NCBI GenBank assembly: GCA_036873755.1
Contig: JAVTVY010037089.1
Span: 1 to 64,000 of the forward strand
Length of the DNA: 64,000 nt
Direction of reading: 5' to 3'
DNA from: Hanleya hanleyi
Lineage: Eukaryota > Mollusca > Polyplacophora > Lepidopleurida > Hanleyidae
The position numbers and the translations under genes are program-made. Under the pieces are notes generated by a model that ran no database searches, was not told the origin of the DNA, and worked only from the letters and a program-made list of their open reading frames with translations. Position 1 is the first letter of the stretch. Every line of letters starts with the position of its first letter. This document shows, one piece after another, positions 10,701-23,240 of the stretch.

Positions 10701-13650
10701 CATATTTAAGATGACCATATAGTACACTGTTCCGCGAAAAGGCCGAAACGGTTGCCCATGGTATGAAAATAGCATTGTTAATACAGTAAAGATATTCCTC
10801 TCTTGAAAACATCTATGCAAATAGTGATCTGTTATGGAGGTAATTGGTGGCTATTACGTGCGTGTGCTGGTAGATAGAGACTAAATAAACCAGTTAATAT
10901 GAATACATTGTCCATATAAGGCTATTATCCCAACACATAAAGGCATTATCACGACAAAACCTGTAACCGTTTTAGTGCAGAGTATTAAATTATAGGTTTG
11001 TGAATTATTTCTAGACTTAAACCTGTTCCAAAGGATTTGCTATTAATGTCAGACTATGTCGTATTGACATGTCAACTCATAACATTATGAAAATACCTGG
11101 TATAATGGGCAAGGATTGCATGCCCAGGGGCGGTAGACGAGTGCACGAATTAAGGTTCACCGGTATGTAGTGTGTTGTGTTGTTGTTGCTTTTGTTGTTT
11201 GTTGTTGTGTATAGGAGTATGGTACGCCTATTCCAGGCTACCGAACGCCTTTCTTGGTTGACGTCAGTCAAGATATCTGTTGGTCAAACTCAACCAGAAA
11301 ATGTGAAATAAATCAAAATGGTCACATCGATGACGTCACCATGACGTCATATTCTGAAAAAACATTTTTGGTCGATTTTTTGACGGTTGAGAGGGGGTCG
11401 GAGGGGGGGGGGGGGAGATCTAAACATAACATTTTCTCGTCCGAGGTAATTTCAGTGTAAATCAGCTATAAGCTAACGCAGTTAGTATCTGCGTAGTTAT
11501 AAGTGAAGGAAACGTGCGTAGGGACGATGGCTTGCAAAGATTTGTTTACGATCTTTACATACCTTCCATTCTTGACTAGATATATACAATACTACCGGAA
11601 AACAAAGGGTTTATACAAAATAAGAAACCCGAAAAATGTACATGGGTTTAAACCACACGGCGATGTACACCACAACAACCGAAACGGGATATACACGGAA
11701 AGCTGGGGATTTAATTTATTTCTTTATTGACCATTTGGACGACAGAAGACGTTCTGTTTAAATAAACCGTTGTAAAATCTAGGCCAGTTATTTGCTGTCC
11801 CAATTGGGCGTGTTCGGATTTCGATCGTACCTCGGTTGCTGGACACAGGAAACAGCTCGCACTATGGCAAGTTCGTTTTCGACCAAAATACATGTCTGTC
11901 TTATCTAGAGCTTCATTTGTTGACAGCATATAAGTATTCAAGAAGTACAGAACCCTGAGAGAATTGAAAATATTCTTATTCAACATATCACAGTTGATTC
12001 CGCGTGTTTAATTGCGTTCAACGGCTGCAAAAGGTAATTTTCGGCCAGATTTATTTTGAAGGAATTGGTCGAATTCGCAGTAATTGAAATATTCAATTAA
12101 TAAGCTTTTATTAAAGTTTACATGTAAATAATTTGAAAATAATACAAATGACCCGATTGTGAGATTTTTATACATTTTTCCCCCATAATCAATCTAGACA
12201 TGTATATGTCTACATCCTCAAACGAACAAAAATCTCACATTTAACAATACTGAAAGATATAATGTGTTTAGAAGCTAGATATATTTAAAAGAAAATGCCA
12301 TCCATCACGCACCGCGTTCCATTTTATTTTTAAATTCATTTAATTCAAGGACGCCATCGAATCGACACCGGCAAAGTTTATTGATGCGCTGAGGTGTACA
12401 GACAAATAGTGGGGCTAAATATACATAGAGATAGATTTATTATTAGTTGTGAGACAAAAAAAAAAAGATTTAAAACCCGATCTATTGTTGGTATGGAATT
12501 AGTTTTCCTAACAGCAACAGTTGTTATTTTTATATTTTGTAAGAGTCATTCAATGTTAGCTCGTCGTTAGCGTTCGAGTTTTCAACATGCCTTCGGGCGC
12601 CAACTGTTGCGGCGATTTGTGTCGTGACACGTTTCGATGATTACGCATGGAAATAGCTCGAAGCAAGCGCACGGGTTCAAAAGACAAACTGGGGAATTAT
12701 TGCGTGCAAGTCTGCGTTGTTTTGTATTTTCATCAAAAACGCCAAAATATTACAGACACACACACGCATATATGAAACAATCAAAACGCAAGAAAAATCT
12801 TGATAAATACCACGAAACCACGAACTAACCTTTAAAATATGGCAGCGTCCTGTATGGCGGTATACCTTAAGGCCACAATCATATCACAGATGTTTTGAAA
12901 AGTCGACAATGTACGCTTCCTGACCGAACATACTCCCAAACACCCAGGAGATAGAGAATACAAATCGTGTCTTTGTCCCGTCCGTGACGCATATTTTGCG
13001 CTTATCAAATCATGGTGCAGACAATGTGCGGTAATTTGCTGTTCTCCGAGTGTAATATGCACACATATTCTGTATCACGCTACAAAAGAGCTGTAGCCTA
13101 TTCCTCGCCGGGGATGCGTACCTGAATGGGATCGGTCAATACGCTGTATAAATTTTTACGGCTTAAATTGAGCGCTTTACGTGCCTGTGGTTTATTTGCA
13201 GTTAACCCTTTAACCAAACCGCGAACTATTTTTTTTTCAGCGGCACAGGAATTCGTATACCCCAGCCACCAAAGAGATCATCGTATATGATGAGCCTGTT
13301 CTTCGACTGTCACCTGCCATTCAACTTATGATTACCGAGACGTTTTTAGATTATGTTTGTGAAAAATCAAGGATGAAGTTCCATGTCGTTTAGAAGCAAA
13401 AATAGAACACTCGATGTCCGTATTATATCCGGTACGCATCATCGCGAGTCACCATACCAAGCGATCCGTTAATTTTAATCAACAAAAAGGGCTGGGAAAA
13501 TCGAATTTAGGGTTTACTTGCACTGGTACGTATTGTACGTATTTAACCAACAGTGCCTTGTCTAATAAATTTCGAGTATTGATTCGACAAATACGCATCA
13601 ATGTCGACAGGAAACGTAGATATTGTATGAAGTATATACATCATGCGACA
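7790..13650. other. long stretch without recognisable genes
   Basis: Both strands show only short unremarkable frames. It holds mononucleotide runs (poly-T near 10447, poly-G near 11407, poly-A near 12458) and three CRE octamers at 11259-11349, listed separately. No tRNA, LINE or repeat array was recognised. Confidence 0.4.
11259..11349. promoter_or_regulatory. three perfect CRE octamers
   Basis: TGACGTCA occurs at 11259-11266, 11331-11338 and 11342-11349. This palindrome is the classic CREB/ATF site. The last two are 11 bp apart, about one helical turn. No gene start is recognisable nearby, so a regulatory role is only a possibility. Confidence 0.25.
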
Positions 13651-13654
13651 TATA

Positions 13655-14245
13655 AACAAGAGCCGTGAGCTCACAAATCCCCCGCCAGATGTTCCCCAGT
13701 CAAATGAAACAAAACCAGAAAATACTATACCGGTTATATATTTAACATCGCTCAACATGAAAATGAATACATAGAATCTAACCTTGAAAAAAATGGGTCT
13801 AGGTCAATCATTTTCAACTTACTTCTGGATCATCGCCAGATCCATATATATAATTAATTTGAAGGCCTGGCTATAATTATTTAAGATGGATCATAATAAA
13901 CAGTAAACGACCTTGTACAAATAGGTCAAGGTCAGTCAACTTGGCATGCTTGGGTAGGATTCAAGTTCATCATCAGTTACATGTGCAATATGAAGTTGCA
14001 CACCCTAACTATAATCATTCAAAACATATTGCAAAAACTAGAATTTGACCTTTTAAATTAGGTCAACTTGAGATCGGTCATTTTCGATTGACTTCCGAAC
14101 CATCACCAAGTGCAACTGCTGTATGATTTGAAGAGCCTGGCTATAGCCCTTCAAGAGAGGTCGTGTCCACATCGAGTATGGACAGCCGGAAAGACAGACA
14201 GACGCCGCCGATGGCAATAACTCTTTGGCCAAATTTGGCCGAAAG
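13655..14245. repeat. old mollusc-type dispersed repeat
   Basis: Starts near 'acaagagccgtgagctc' and ends near 'ggccgaaaggtaataagc', passing through 'ggaaagacagacagacgcc' at about 14188. Internally similar blocks such as 'gaaggcctggctataat' and 'gaagagcctggctatagc' occur at 13861 and 14131, suggesting an internal duplication of about 270 bp. This resembles repeat sequence widespread in bivalves and gastropods. No coding frame is present. Confidence 0.5.
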
Positions 14246-14249
14246 GTAA

Positions 14250-15160
14250 TAAGCGGTCAAATGCAATTACTTTCATCGAGTTTGGGGTATACATGGAATT
14301 TGATCATAATCCACATCTCTGAACTGGAGTTAACAATTTTCCACATTTTCTGGCCTAGGCGACCTTGACCTTTGTCTAACCTTTTGGCCTCAAAGTAAAT
14401 AGGGTTATTCTCTGTCCCATATTTTACTTTTTATTTTATTTAATGACTTTGACATTGTCAGGGTAGGGCACACAGGTGCGGTGCACCTATAAGTCGTGCC
14501 CTCCCGGATATCAAAAAAAAGACAATACAACAGTATACACATAAAAGAAAACAAATGCAAAATCACAATATAAATACTAGATAAAGATCGCATGTGTAAT
14601 AACCATTGGAAATCCGTACATAAAATACAGATAAACTGTATTACTGCAGACGGCAGCGGGAGCAATGGCACTTAGTAATCCAAGAGCATGGATTATCAGA
14701 TAAAAAGTTATTTCTAAAAAGGTCCTGGTAAAAACGTCGTATTCTCGATTTAAGACTATTTAAGGATGGATGAGACAATGGGTTAAACGGATTTCCAAAT
14801 GTAATAAATGCAATATATGCAAGGTAAACATCAAGTTTTTAACCAATTATCGACTTAGACAAAAGATTTACCATTTTGTACAACTTGAGTGAACTTGCCC
14901 TTTGACCTTTTGACCTAAACATAAAATAAGGTTCTTCTTTTCCTCATATGCACTATATACCCATGTTTTGTACCAATTCATACATTAGAAGATTTCCCTC
15001 TATTTTGCAGCCCGAAAACTATTTCCCAATTACACCTTAAGTTTGGAGTGAATCGAATCAATAGTTTTCAAGTTATCGTGTTAAGCGTGACGCACACACC
15101 CACACAAAAACAGTAATTCCATATCCTCCGACCGGGGCCCGGCGGGGGATAATAAGAAAA
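14250..15160. repeat. second dispersed repeat, apparently split by a LINE tail
   Basis: Both flanks (14250-14400 and 14860-15160) contain phrases of a common 'gaccttgacctttgtc' type, ending with 'tttggagtgaatcgaatcaa' and 'acgcacacacccacac'. The middle (14405-14830) is different in character and looks inserted. I infer one old repeat interrupted by the minus-strand fragment listed next. Confidence 0.4.
14405..14780 (-). pseudogene. probable 3' end of a LINE, minus strand
   Basis: Read on the minus strand, the segment runs through a short frame near 14660-14760 with basic and cysteine/histidine residues like the C-terminal zinc-knuckle region of LINE reverse transcriptases. A non-coding stretch follows with 'ggtgcaccgcacctgtgtgc', finishing in an AT-rich 'taaataaaataaa' tail at about 14430. 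This order (knuckle, 3' UTR, simple tail) suggests a 5'-truncated LINE copy. The coding part is too short and decayed to be certain. Confidence 0.35.
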
Positions 15161-15241
15161 CGTGCGATAGTACAAGGCGATGACACGAGAGACAAGACCC
15201 GATAGTACCATGCTATGTCACAACGATTCGAGGTGGTGGTA

Positions 15242-15815
15242 TGATGTATTTCTTCATCGTGAAATCCTGCCATCGTATTATGTCATCGTGTCTTTCTCTG
15301 GTAATACAATTATGCCATCGTATTGTGCCATCGTGTCTTCGCATGATAAGCATAATCGCAACATCGCATTGTGCCATCGTGTCTTCTCATGATAAGCATA
15401 ATCGCAACATCGCATTGTGTCATCGCATTGTGTCACTGTCTTTGCATGGTACGTAATCCTTACATCGCATTGTGTCACTGTCTTTGCATGGTACGTAATC
15501 CTTACATCGCATTGTGTCACTGTCTTTGCATGGTACGTAATCCTTACATCGCATTGTGTCACTGTCTTTGCATGGTACGTAATCCTTACATCGCATTGTG
15601 TCACTGTCTTTGCATGGTACGTAATCCTTACATCGCATTGTGTCACTGTTTTTGCATGGTACGTAATCCTTACATCGTATTGTGTCACTGTCTTTGCATG
15701 GTACGTAATCGCATTGTGTCACTGTCTTTGCATGGTACGTAATCCTTACATCGCATTGTGTCACTGTCTTTGCATGGTACGTAATCCTTACATCGCATTG
15801 CGCCACGGTGCCACT
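15242..15815. repeat. 42-bp minisatellite
   Basis: A highly uniform unit, 'cattgtgtcactgtctttgc' plus 'atggtacgtaatccttacat' plus 'cg', repeats every 42 bp from about 15421 to 15805 (for example starts at 15421 and 15463). One copy at 15700-15730 is shortened by 12 bp or so. Flanking units from 15242 are diverged. Because 42 is a multiple of three, open frames of 120-137 residues appear on both strands with a 14-residue repeat; they are a by-product. Confidence 0.95.
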
Positions 15816-15835
15816 GTAGAACAATTATAATCGTC

Positions 15836-17130
15836 TATCTCATTGTTTCATTGTGTCTTCGCATGTTCAGTATAATCGTGACATCGACTTGTGTCAGTGA
15901 GTCTTCGTATGATACGTATAATCGTGACGTTGCATTGCGTCATCGTGCCCCCAATGATACATACAATCGTGACATCGCATTGTGTCATCGTGCCTTTTTA
16001 TGAGACGTAAACACACATACTACTGTCTCCTCGTGTCTTTCCATGATACATATAATCGTGGCATCGCATTATGGCATCGTGTCCCGTATGATAATACAAT
16101 CGTGACATCGCATTGTGCTAACCTGTCCCATATGAGAATACAAGCGTGGCATCGAATTGTGCTATCGTGTCCCGTATGATAATACAATCGTGATATCGTA
16201 TTGTGCTATCGTGTCTCGTATGATAATACAATCGTGATATCGTATTGTGCTATCGTGTCCCGTATCGTGACATCGCATTGTGCTATCGTGTCCCGTATGA
16301 TAATACAATCGTGATATCGTATTGTGCTATCGTGTCCCGTATGATAATACAATCGTGACATCGCATTGTGCTATCGTGTCCCGTATGATAATACAATCGT
16401 GATATCGTATTGTGCTATCGTGTCCCATATGATAATACAACCGTGACATCGCATTGTGCTATCGTGTCCCGTATGATAATACAACCGTGACATCGCATTG
16501 TGCTATCGTGTCCCGTATGATAATACAATCGTGATATCGTATTGTGCTATCGTGTCCCGTATGATAATACAATCGTGATATCGTATTGTGCTGTCGTGTC
16601 TCGTATGATAATACAATCGTGATATCGTATTGTGCTATCGTGTCCCGTATGATAATACAATCGTGACATCGCATTGTGCTATCGTGTCCCGTATGATAAT
16701 ACAATCGTGATATCGTATTGTGCTATCGTGTCCCGTATGATAATACAACCGTGACATCGCATTGTGCTATCGTGTCCCGTATGATAATACAAACGTGACA
16801 TCGCATTGTCATCGTTCTTTGCATTATATGCATGATCATGATATCGCGTTTTTGTCATCGTGCCTCGATCCCATTGATACAGCCATCACGTCGCATTGTC
16901 TCATCGTGCTTCTATATGATAAGCGTAATCATGACCACGTAGTTTGTAATCGTGCGTGCGTATGATTTATATAATCGTACCTTCGCATTATGTCATCGTG
17001 CCTTCATTCGATACGTATACTTGTACCACCGCATAGTTTCGAGTGTATGTACCATACGTATATTCGTGCCATCGCACCAAGCCATCGTGCTGTCTCATCG
17101 TACTGCCGCTCATTTGTATCATCGTTTTAC
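15836..17130. repeat. 44-bp minisatellite, related to the preceding array
   Basis: Units of 'gctatcgtgtcccgtatgat' plus 'aatacaatcgtgatatcgta' plus 'ttgt' repeat every 44 bp, best at 16161-16800; diverged relatives extend from 15836 to about 17130. Two unit variants (gtgatatcgtatt and gtgacatcgcatt) alternate irregularly. Both this array and the 42-bp array keep 'catcgcattgtgtcatcgtg'-like words, so they likely share an origin. The stretch around 'acaatcgtgatatcgtattg' is partly palindromic around GATATC. Confidence 0.95.
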
Positions 17131-20100
17131 CCAACAGTTGGCGATTACACAACATGGCAGAAGACAGCCACCATACATTTGCTGAGCATTTGTATCGGAA
17201 TTTGGGTGTCTAATACAAAATACCAATAAGAAAAGCCCAAAAGAAATTTAATGCATTAATTTGTTTATTCTTCGAGTTTTCACTCACGTAGTAACGTGGT
17301 GGGTAAACAAAGGGTAGGCCTAAACGTTTCTCGATTCATTCGAATGTAATCTGCGGGAGGACAAGCTGTCGATACATCGAGCGGTCAGTGATGAGTTTAC
17401 TGAGGGTTGTCTGACAATGACCTCGAGGCAGAATAAACATCTCAAACTGGAGATAAATCAATTATTCAGCGCAATATTCATATGGAACAGTACAAGTGTT
17501 TTTTTTTCTTTTTTTTCTTTTTCGATTTTGCTCACAGTGATCATTCAAGCTGAATACAAAGGCTGTTTTATATACCGCACCAAACTAGTTATAATGTTCC
17601 CTTATCAAATAGTGGAGAGTTTGAGATTTTACATAAATTCAGCTGAGCTATTTACGTTTCATTTTTGGGCTGCATCAGTTATAGCTGGCAGAGCCCTATA
17701 TGATGCACAGTCCCATTGCCTCCAAACTTCAGTAACAGTTTAACAAATGGACGGATATCCTCAAATTTTCCCAGGATAGCTACGGGGTGTACATATAGCG
17801 CACCAAAATTGAGCAAATCAGGTTACCATCTGCAAATTGTCAGTCAGTCAGTGAGTCCACCCGAGACCTTTCGTCCGCAAAATAAGGAGAACCGTTGACA
17901 TGAGAATCTTTTTGCCTGAAGGTGCATCAGGGGACTGTTACCAGCAAGTTCTGAGTTGACCTACTTTTGATGAAAATCTGGTGATTCTGACTTGGGCCGT
18001 GCCCATCTTAATATAGGCAGGATTTCAACTTGGGGCGAGGGGATTTCCAAGAGTTCAGTAGGCGTCGGAGTCCTAATGCCTACCCTACTTCGTAGGTCCT
18101 GTGACGTTAGTCACACTGCCATGTGTTATGTCACTGTGCCCCAAAATTGCTTTTTTTTCGATGATACATAAGAGGAATAGAATGTGCCCCTTAGCAAAAT
18201 TGAGGTGAAAAAGCAAGGTCACTGTCATCCTATGAAATGGTAGTCATTAAAAATCGAATTTTTGGTGAGTGGGTACATTAGTGGGAAATGATATGTCAGG
18301 TATCAAAATTGAGGTCAAAGTCAACAGCATTGTGACCCCCAAATCAGGAAATTATTGAAAATATTATGCTATAACTCCAGTTCAGGGATGCGAATTGTCA
18401 CCGAACTTCAGGAATACTGCGAGCACGAAACCCATCGAGGTCGAAATGTCAAGGCCACTCTGCACCAATAACCAGGGAATCATTGAAAATCTCGTCTTGT
18501 TTACATGTAAGTCCATACATTAGGGGGAGGCGTTGTGTCGGGTAGCAAGATTCAGGTCTATATGTCCAGGTCACTGGGAATCAACAAATCATTGAAACAT
18601 GATAAACATAAAAGACTCGTAGATTTATTTCTTAATGGCGTAGTGCATAGTGCCAATTAGGCTCTCGTTTACTATAGCATATAAACGAACTATGGTTTAA
18701 ATATATAAAACAAAAGTTTGGATGATAATGTACCGAGAATGGAATAGAGTTTGTCGTTTTGAAGACTAACAAACTCCTTGACTTTGTCCCTCTTGATATT
18801 TGCCCAGAGAGAAAGCATAGCATTTGACATCACGGCAGGATAGAGTGAACTTTCAGCTGAACGGGCCTTGAAGCATTTAACCTTTAAAAGGTACAGAGGA
18901 ACACTTCCCAGAACGTCAAATATATTGGGACTATAAGGAGACTCTATGTCATTATTTAGACCTTAGCTTGTTTTCTGTGCTTTAAATGCTGTTAAATATA
19001 CTGCTGAATTCATGCAAGTCCACAAACCGACGACTAATTAAAAGGGATATATTGCCGAAAAGAACACAAATAATAAATTAATGTAATAAATATATCTACA
19101 TATTCATTTGATTCAGAAAATCATGTAAAAAGACTCGTATATTTAATTTCATTACAGATACAAGCAAAAAGTGGTGTTAGAGTTAAGTGCACACGTTCAA
19201 AGTCATCAATAAGACCTCTGTTGTTTTTTCCATTTATCCAAAACAAACGAAATGATGTGTAGCACATTGCTGACTTATTAACTGGGGAAATTTGCAGAAG
19301 AGAACACAAAATCTATCAAAGTAGTCCTATAAATATATCTGCGATAATTCGATACACAACAACGACAAGAGCCAAATTGGCATTAAGCGATATGTAACTG
19401 AAATGAACCGTTCGCATTTCAATGAGTTGCAGGGTTAGCGATCTTGAACTTTGAACTTTTGACCTCAATCTGAAACTTGACACATCACTCTCACTAATGC
19501 ATCCACTAGCAAATGTGTTATTTCCAATGAATTCCTGATTTGTGGTCCCCAGTGACCTCGAACTTTGACCTTTCGATCTCAATAGGTTTCTTGTTTGCCA
19601 TTAGCCTCAGCTATTCCTGAAGTTTGATCACAATCCATCTCATTGAACAGGAGAAAGAGCACAGGTATTGTTTTCAATAATATTCGTGTTCTTGGATCAC
19701 AGTGACGTTGACCTAATGTATACATTATAAATAGGTTTTCAATAATTTTCCGAATTCCTGGGTCAAGGTGTCAAAAGTCGAGAGGAGAAGAATAATTCCA
19801 CGTTCCTAACAGCAATTCCATTTTCTTACCCTCTAAGCTTCGATTCAAGATTTTGTCTTGGAAGAGTGAGCTTTTAAACGTGTTCGCCAATGGATGCCAG
19901 CAAAACCACGTTTTGGCGCATTTATCAAGGCCGCCTGCTGTCTGACTAACATACTGGTTCCATCTTGGCTAGCCAAGTTAGCTACATCGTGAGCGTCCAC
20001 GCACGGTCTGGAAAATCGCAGTTTTGCTCTGCGCCACCTGGCGGAGCTTTGATTATTGAATTAAGTTGCTTCCATGACAGGTAACGAGTGTTATGCAATC

Positions 20101-21598
20101 TGATAGGCTCCACTCAGGCGTAGCTGCAACCAATTCAACAATGCAACAGGCCATTCTACTTAGTTGATCATTTTAACCAAGGTCTCATACGGGGCTTGGT
20201 AACATAGCGGACTTGACTAGTGAAGATATCTTGTCTCATGAAAATGATTTACCAGTGATTAAGTCATTTCACGACTGTTTCATCACAACGAAATGATTAC
20301 TAAAACAAACTATGACCTGTCCATATTACCGAAGAAAATGATGATTTGATGAAAAAACATCAGATGGCTTTCGTTGTCATTCTGGTCTTTCTTACCTACC
20401 GCACAATGTCTTACTGTATAGAATTAATTCTCTTTTTCATACACAAAATTGTTGTACAGCGAGATAATGGTTCGCAAACTTGCAAATTGAACTAGTGCTG
20501 CACGATACAGACTTTGTTCTGCAAAGGAATGTTTATGTATTTCTATAACCAGCATCGCGATCGGCATTCTAACTGAAATTATTTTTCCGTGTTTGATTGC
20601 TACATACCTACATACTTTTGAATAGGTCACTGGAAAAATATAATGATTTTCGGTATTAAAAAGTTCAAATACAGATTCCAGATTTTTGCTTCAACCCTCT
20701 GTAATTTTACCCGGGGTAATTAATGTTGAACAAAGAGGGGATAATTATACCGTCTTTCTGAAACGTTCCAACCGGTATATCTTTGTGGTCGGCGTGTGAA
20801 TTCGACCTCCCGCGTGTCATTACATCGATAAAATCTGACGAAAGGCATACGATATCTAGATGGATGTCATTTTATTGTTTTAAGAAATATCTCATTTCAT
20901 ATCTATGGCCAGTTCGGACAAAGAGAAAAATGCAAACTCATTGTTGTTAGATGAAACTACAATATATATATTTGCTGTCTTCCCATATATCATTTATCAA
21001 ATGTTCTCTTCTGCAAACATGCGTCATTAGCTTTGTGTGTTCATGTCCCTCAGAGCCTTTGTATATAAATGGACCTACTTTATATAATCAGTGATGTATC
21101 TTTATAACGACTGGGAAAATTATATGACAGTAGCATATCATATCACATCATATCATATATCATTTATTATCAGGTAACGTCAAACTCAGAATCGTGTTCC
21201 ACAATATCAAGTTATAGCAAGCTCCATGCTAATACGCAATGTGTTCGCAAGAGTAGTCGCGAATTTGTAACTTCACAATCGGGATTTCCAGGAGAGAAGT
21301 ATATACACCATATGCAATGATATAAGGAATTCTTCATTTCATCTGACGATCAGCACGATCGTCAATGATAAGGACGATGGCAGTGAGATCAATCTATCCT
21401 GTCTTTGCAACATAACCATCTTTGCAATATAAGAATTTATGCTTATTCATCGAATATCGACTTGACGACTGGAATTAATGTATGGTAAATTGGTTTGTGC
21501 CTATATTTGGGAGATTAGGGGTGGCATGGTTCACTTTCACTGATGAACATACAAGATATCAATATAATTTACATTTAAAACAGACTGAGATCGCTCTC
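17131..21598. other. no gene seen; scattered old dispersed repeats
   Basis: Blocks of 'ggtcactgtcatcc', 'gaactttgacctttcgat' and 'caggtcactggga' type at about 18190-18600 and 19430-19800 resemble the mollusc dispersed repeats at 14.3-15.1 kb. The rest shows only short frames without motifs. Confidence 0.35.
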
Positions 21599-21601
21599 TT
21601 A

Positions 21602-21763
21602 CAATGTCAGAAATTTTGGGTATAGACGTGACGTACCCAAAACAGTTAGGTCAAAAGGAACCAAGTTTTTTGGGTCAAAATAAAATTTGACGCAAACTCT
21701 TTGGGACGGTCACGTCTATACCCAAAAATACCTCGTCAATTTGACCCAGTCCTTCTGACAGTG
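21602..21763. mobile_element. small MITE-like element with TA duplication
   Basis: The left end CAATGTCAGAA at 21602 and the right end (reverse complement CACTGTCAGAA) at 21763 are flanked by TA (21600-21601 and 21764-21765). Inside, 'gggtatagacgtgac' at 21619 pairs with its reverse complement 'gtcacgtctataccc' near 21709. Spacing of the inner pair differs between the two sides, so one arm carries a small insertion (21727-21750). Non-coding. Confidence 0.7.
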
Positions 21764-22212
21764 TATAAGGTTAATGGCGAACTGAAAACATTTGAACGAA
21801 GGCTCTTCATTTACTAGCATATAATCCGCCTAACTATTTTTGCATTCCCTATAAGGATGACTGGAATAATCAAGTTTTAGCCGGCTATTAATGCTGAGCG
21901 AAAAGTATGTACAACATATGCTACACGTTGTTCTGGAATAACTCATTACCGAAACTCGATTTACCGAACCTTTACAGAAACTTTATGATTGGCTGGATTT
22001 TCTTCCAATTTTCTACACAGGCTAATGAGAATGCTGGATTTCTGTTTGAAAATTTGAACTGATCAATCAAGTGTTAAAATTGTAACATATCCCATGATGC
22101 ATTACTGTTTCTATAAAACACCATTTCAATCGGTGAAACTGACAAATTTGACAGGAACGCTCATGTTTATCGCTAGTGAAGCAGATTTAAAAAAAAAAAC
22201 AAAAAAAAAACC

Positions 22213-22348
22213 CTATATATCCATAAAAAAAAACCAAATATAGCTGAATGGCTCAGTCACGAGCGAAACTCGAACCCGTGCCCCCAGAGTTTGGCACCAA
22301 ATCGCCAACAGTAAATGCAAGCGCTCTAAACCACTCGACCAACTCGGA
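22213..22348 (-). repeat. tRNA-derived SINE, minus-strand copy
   Basis: Reverse-complemented, it has an A-box-like start (ttggtcgagtggtttagagc), then the shared 'gcatttactgttggcgattt' block, a B-box-like 'cgggttcgagtttcg', and a tail ending in 'ggatata'. The same order occurs in copies at 22349, 25540 and 25825. The copy is joined head-to-head to the next one. Confidence 0.75.
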
Positions 22349-22492
22349 TTAGAGTGCTTACATTTACTGCTGGCGATTTGGTGCCAAATTCTGGGGGCGT
22401 GGGCTCAAGCTTCGCACGGGACTGGTCTATCCAGCACAAGTATTTGTGCTTTACCAAGAAAGTGACATCCTAAAAATATTTGGATATATATC
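22349..22492 (+). repeat. tRNA-derived SINE, plus-strand copy
   Basis: Begins at 'agagtgcttacatttactgc', continues through 'gcgatttggtgccaaattct', a decayed B box, then the tail 'gtgctttaccaagaaagtga' and 'catcctaaaaatatttggat'. Its first ~60 bases are the reverse complement of the adjoining minus copy, so the pair could fold into a long hairpin. The 5' A-box part is missing. Confidence 0.75.
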
Positions 22493-22879
22493 ATGTATAT
22501 GTTACCTGCTTTCTAAATGGTATTAGTATATATAAAAAAAACTACTTTGGCCTGTCTTAATAGGTCAGAAAGAATTACTCAAGTATTTAGATTTGAATTA
22601 ATCAGTCCGATAACCCATATACGAGCCGGTATGTCATGCACAAATGACCACTGTCACTTTACGGCTGAAAAAATCTCTTGGCGAGAATATTCATTTAAAC
22701 ACACTTTGTCCACACAGATACAATATTGTTTTTTTGTGTGTGTATATTCAGATATATTTTTATTAACAACGCACAGGTGCATTCGATGAATAAACAAGTT
22801 TCACTCAATGATCTTTAAATTATATCTGTATTTGCAGGTGGATGTTTGGCATGTGAATTTAGCTGACTTCTTTTCATTA
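22493..22879. other. no recognisable feature
   Basis: An open frame of 90 codons (22517-22789) has no known motif and lies in AT-rich sequence. Nothing else is seen. Confidence 0.35.
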
Positions 22880-23240
22880 ACTTCTTATATGTAACTAATT
22901 TTACATATTTTAACTAATTTCTATATAAAGTAATACTGCATAAGCTAATCCCCCCCCCCCCCTCGAACTGAGTTTGCAGCTACTATATTTTACATAAACT
23001 ATAAGTTTACATAAGCTTAATAATACTAAACAAACTAAGTTTGCATTAGCTAGTTTGCATAAGCACTAATTTCACATTAGACCGGGTTACTGCCCCTATG
23101 GTAGCAGGAGCAGTACCCTTTCGAATTTAACATACACTAATTTTGCATAAGCTAATTCCACATGACCTAATTTGCATAAGCTGGCTAATTTTACATAGTT
23201 GAATTTTGATATAACCTGACTAAGTTTACAATAACTAACC
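22880..23240. repeat. degenerate 14-18-bp repeat of 'ctaattttgcataag'
   Basis: The word 'taattt(t)(a/g)cataagct' or a variant recurs irregularly throughout, for example near 22930, 23040, 23140, 23165 and 23185. A poly-C run of 12 bases lies at 22951-22962. The array is old and irregular. Confidence 0.6.

Noticed and set aside
15278..15830. Open frames of 123-137 residues on both strands
   Set aside because: They exist because the 42-bp unit is a multiple of three and happens to lack stops; the repeats are near identical at the DNA level and no gene context is present.
15842..17130. CRISPR-like regular array
   Set aside because: Repeat units are contiguous with no unique spacers, and the whole context is eukaryotic; it is a minisatellite.
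20031..20044. CTCF-like site gcgccacctggcgg
   Set aside because: A single motif match is expected by chance in 64 kb and has no supporting context.
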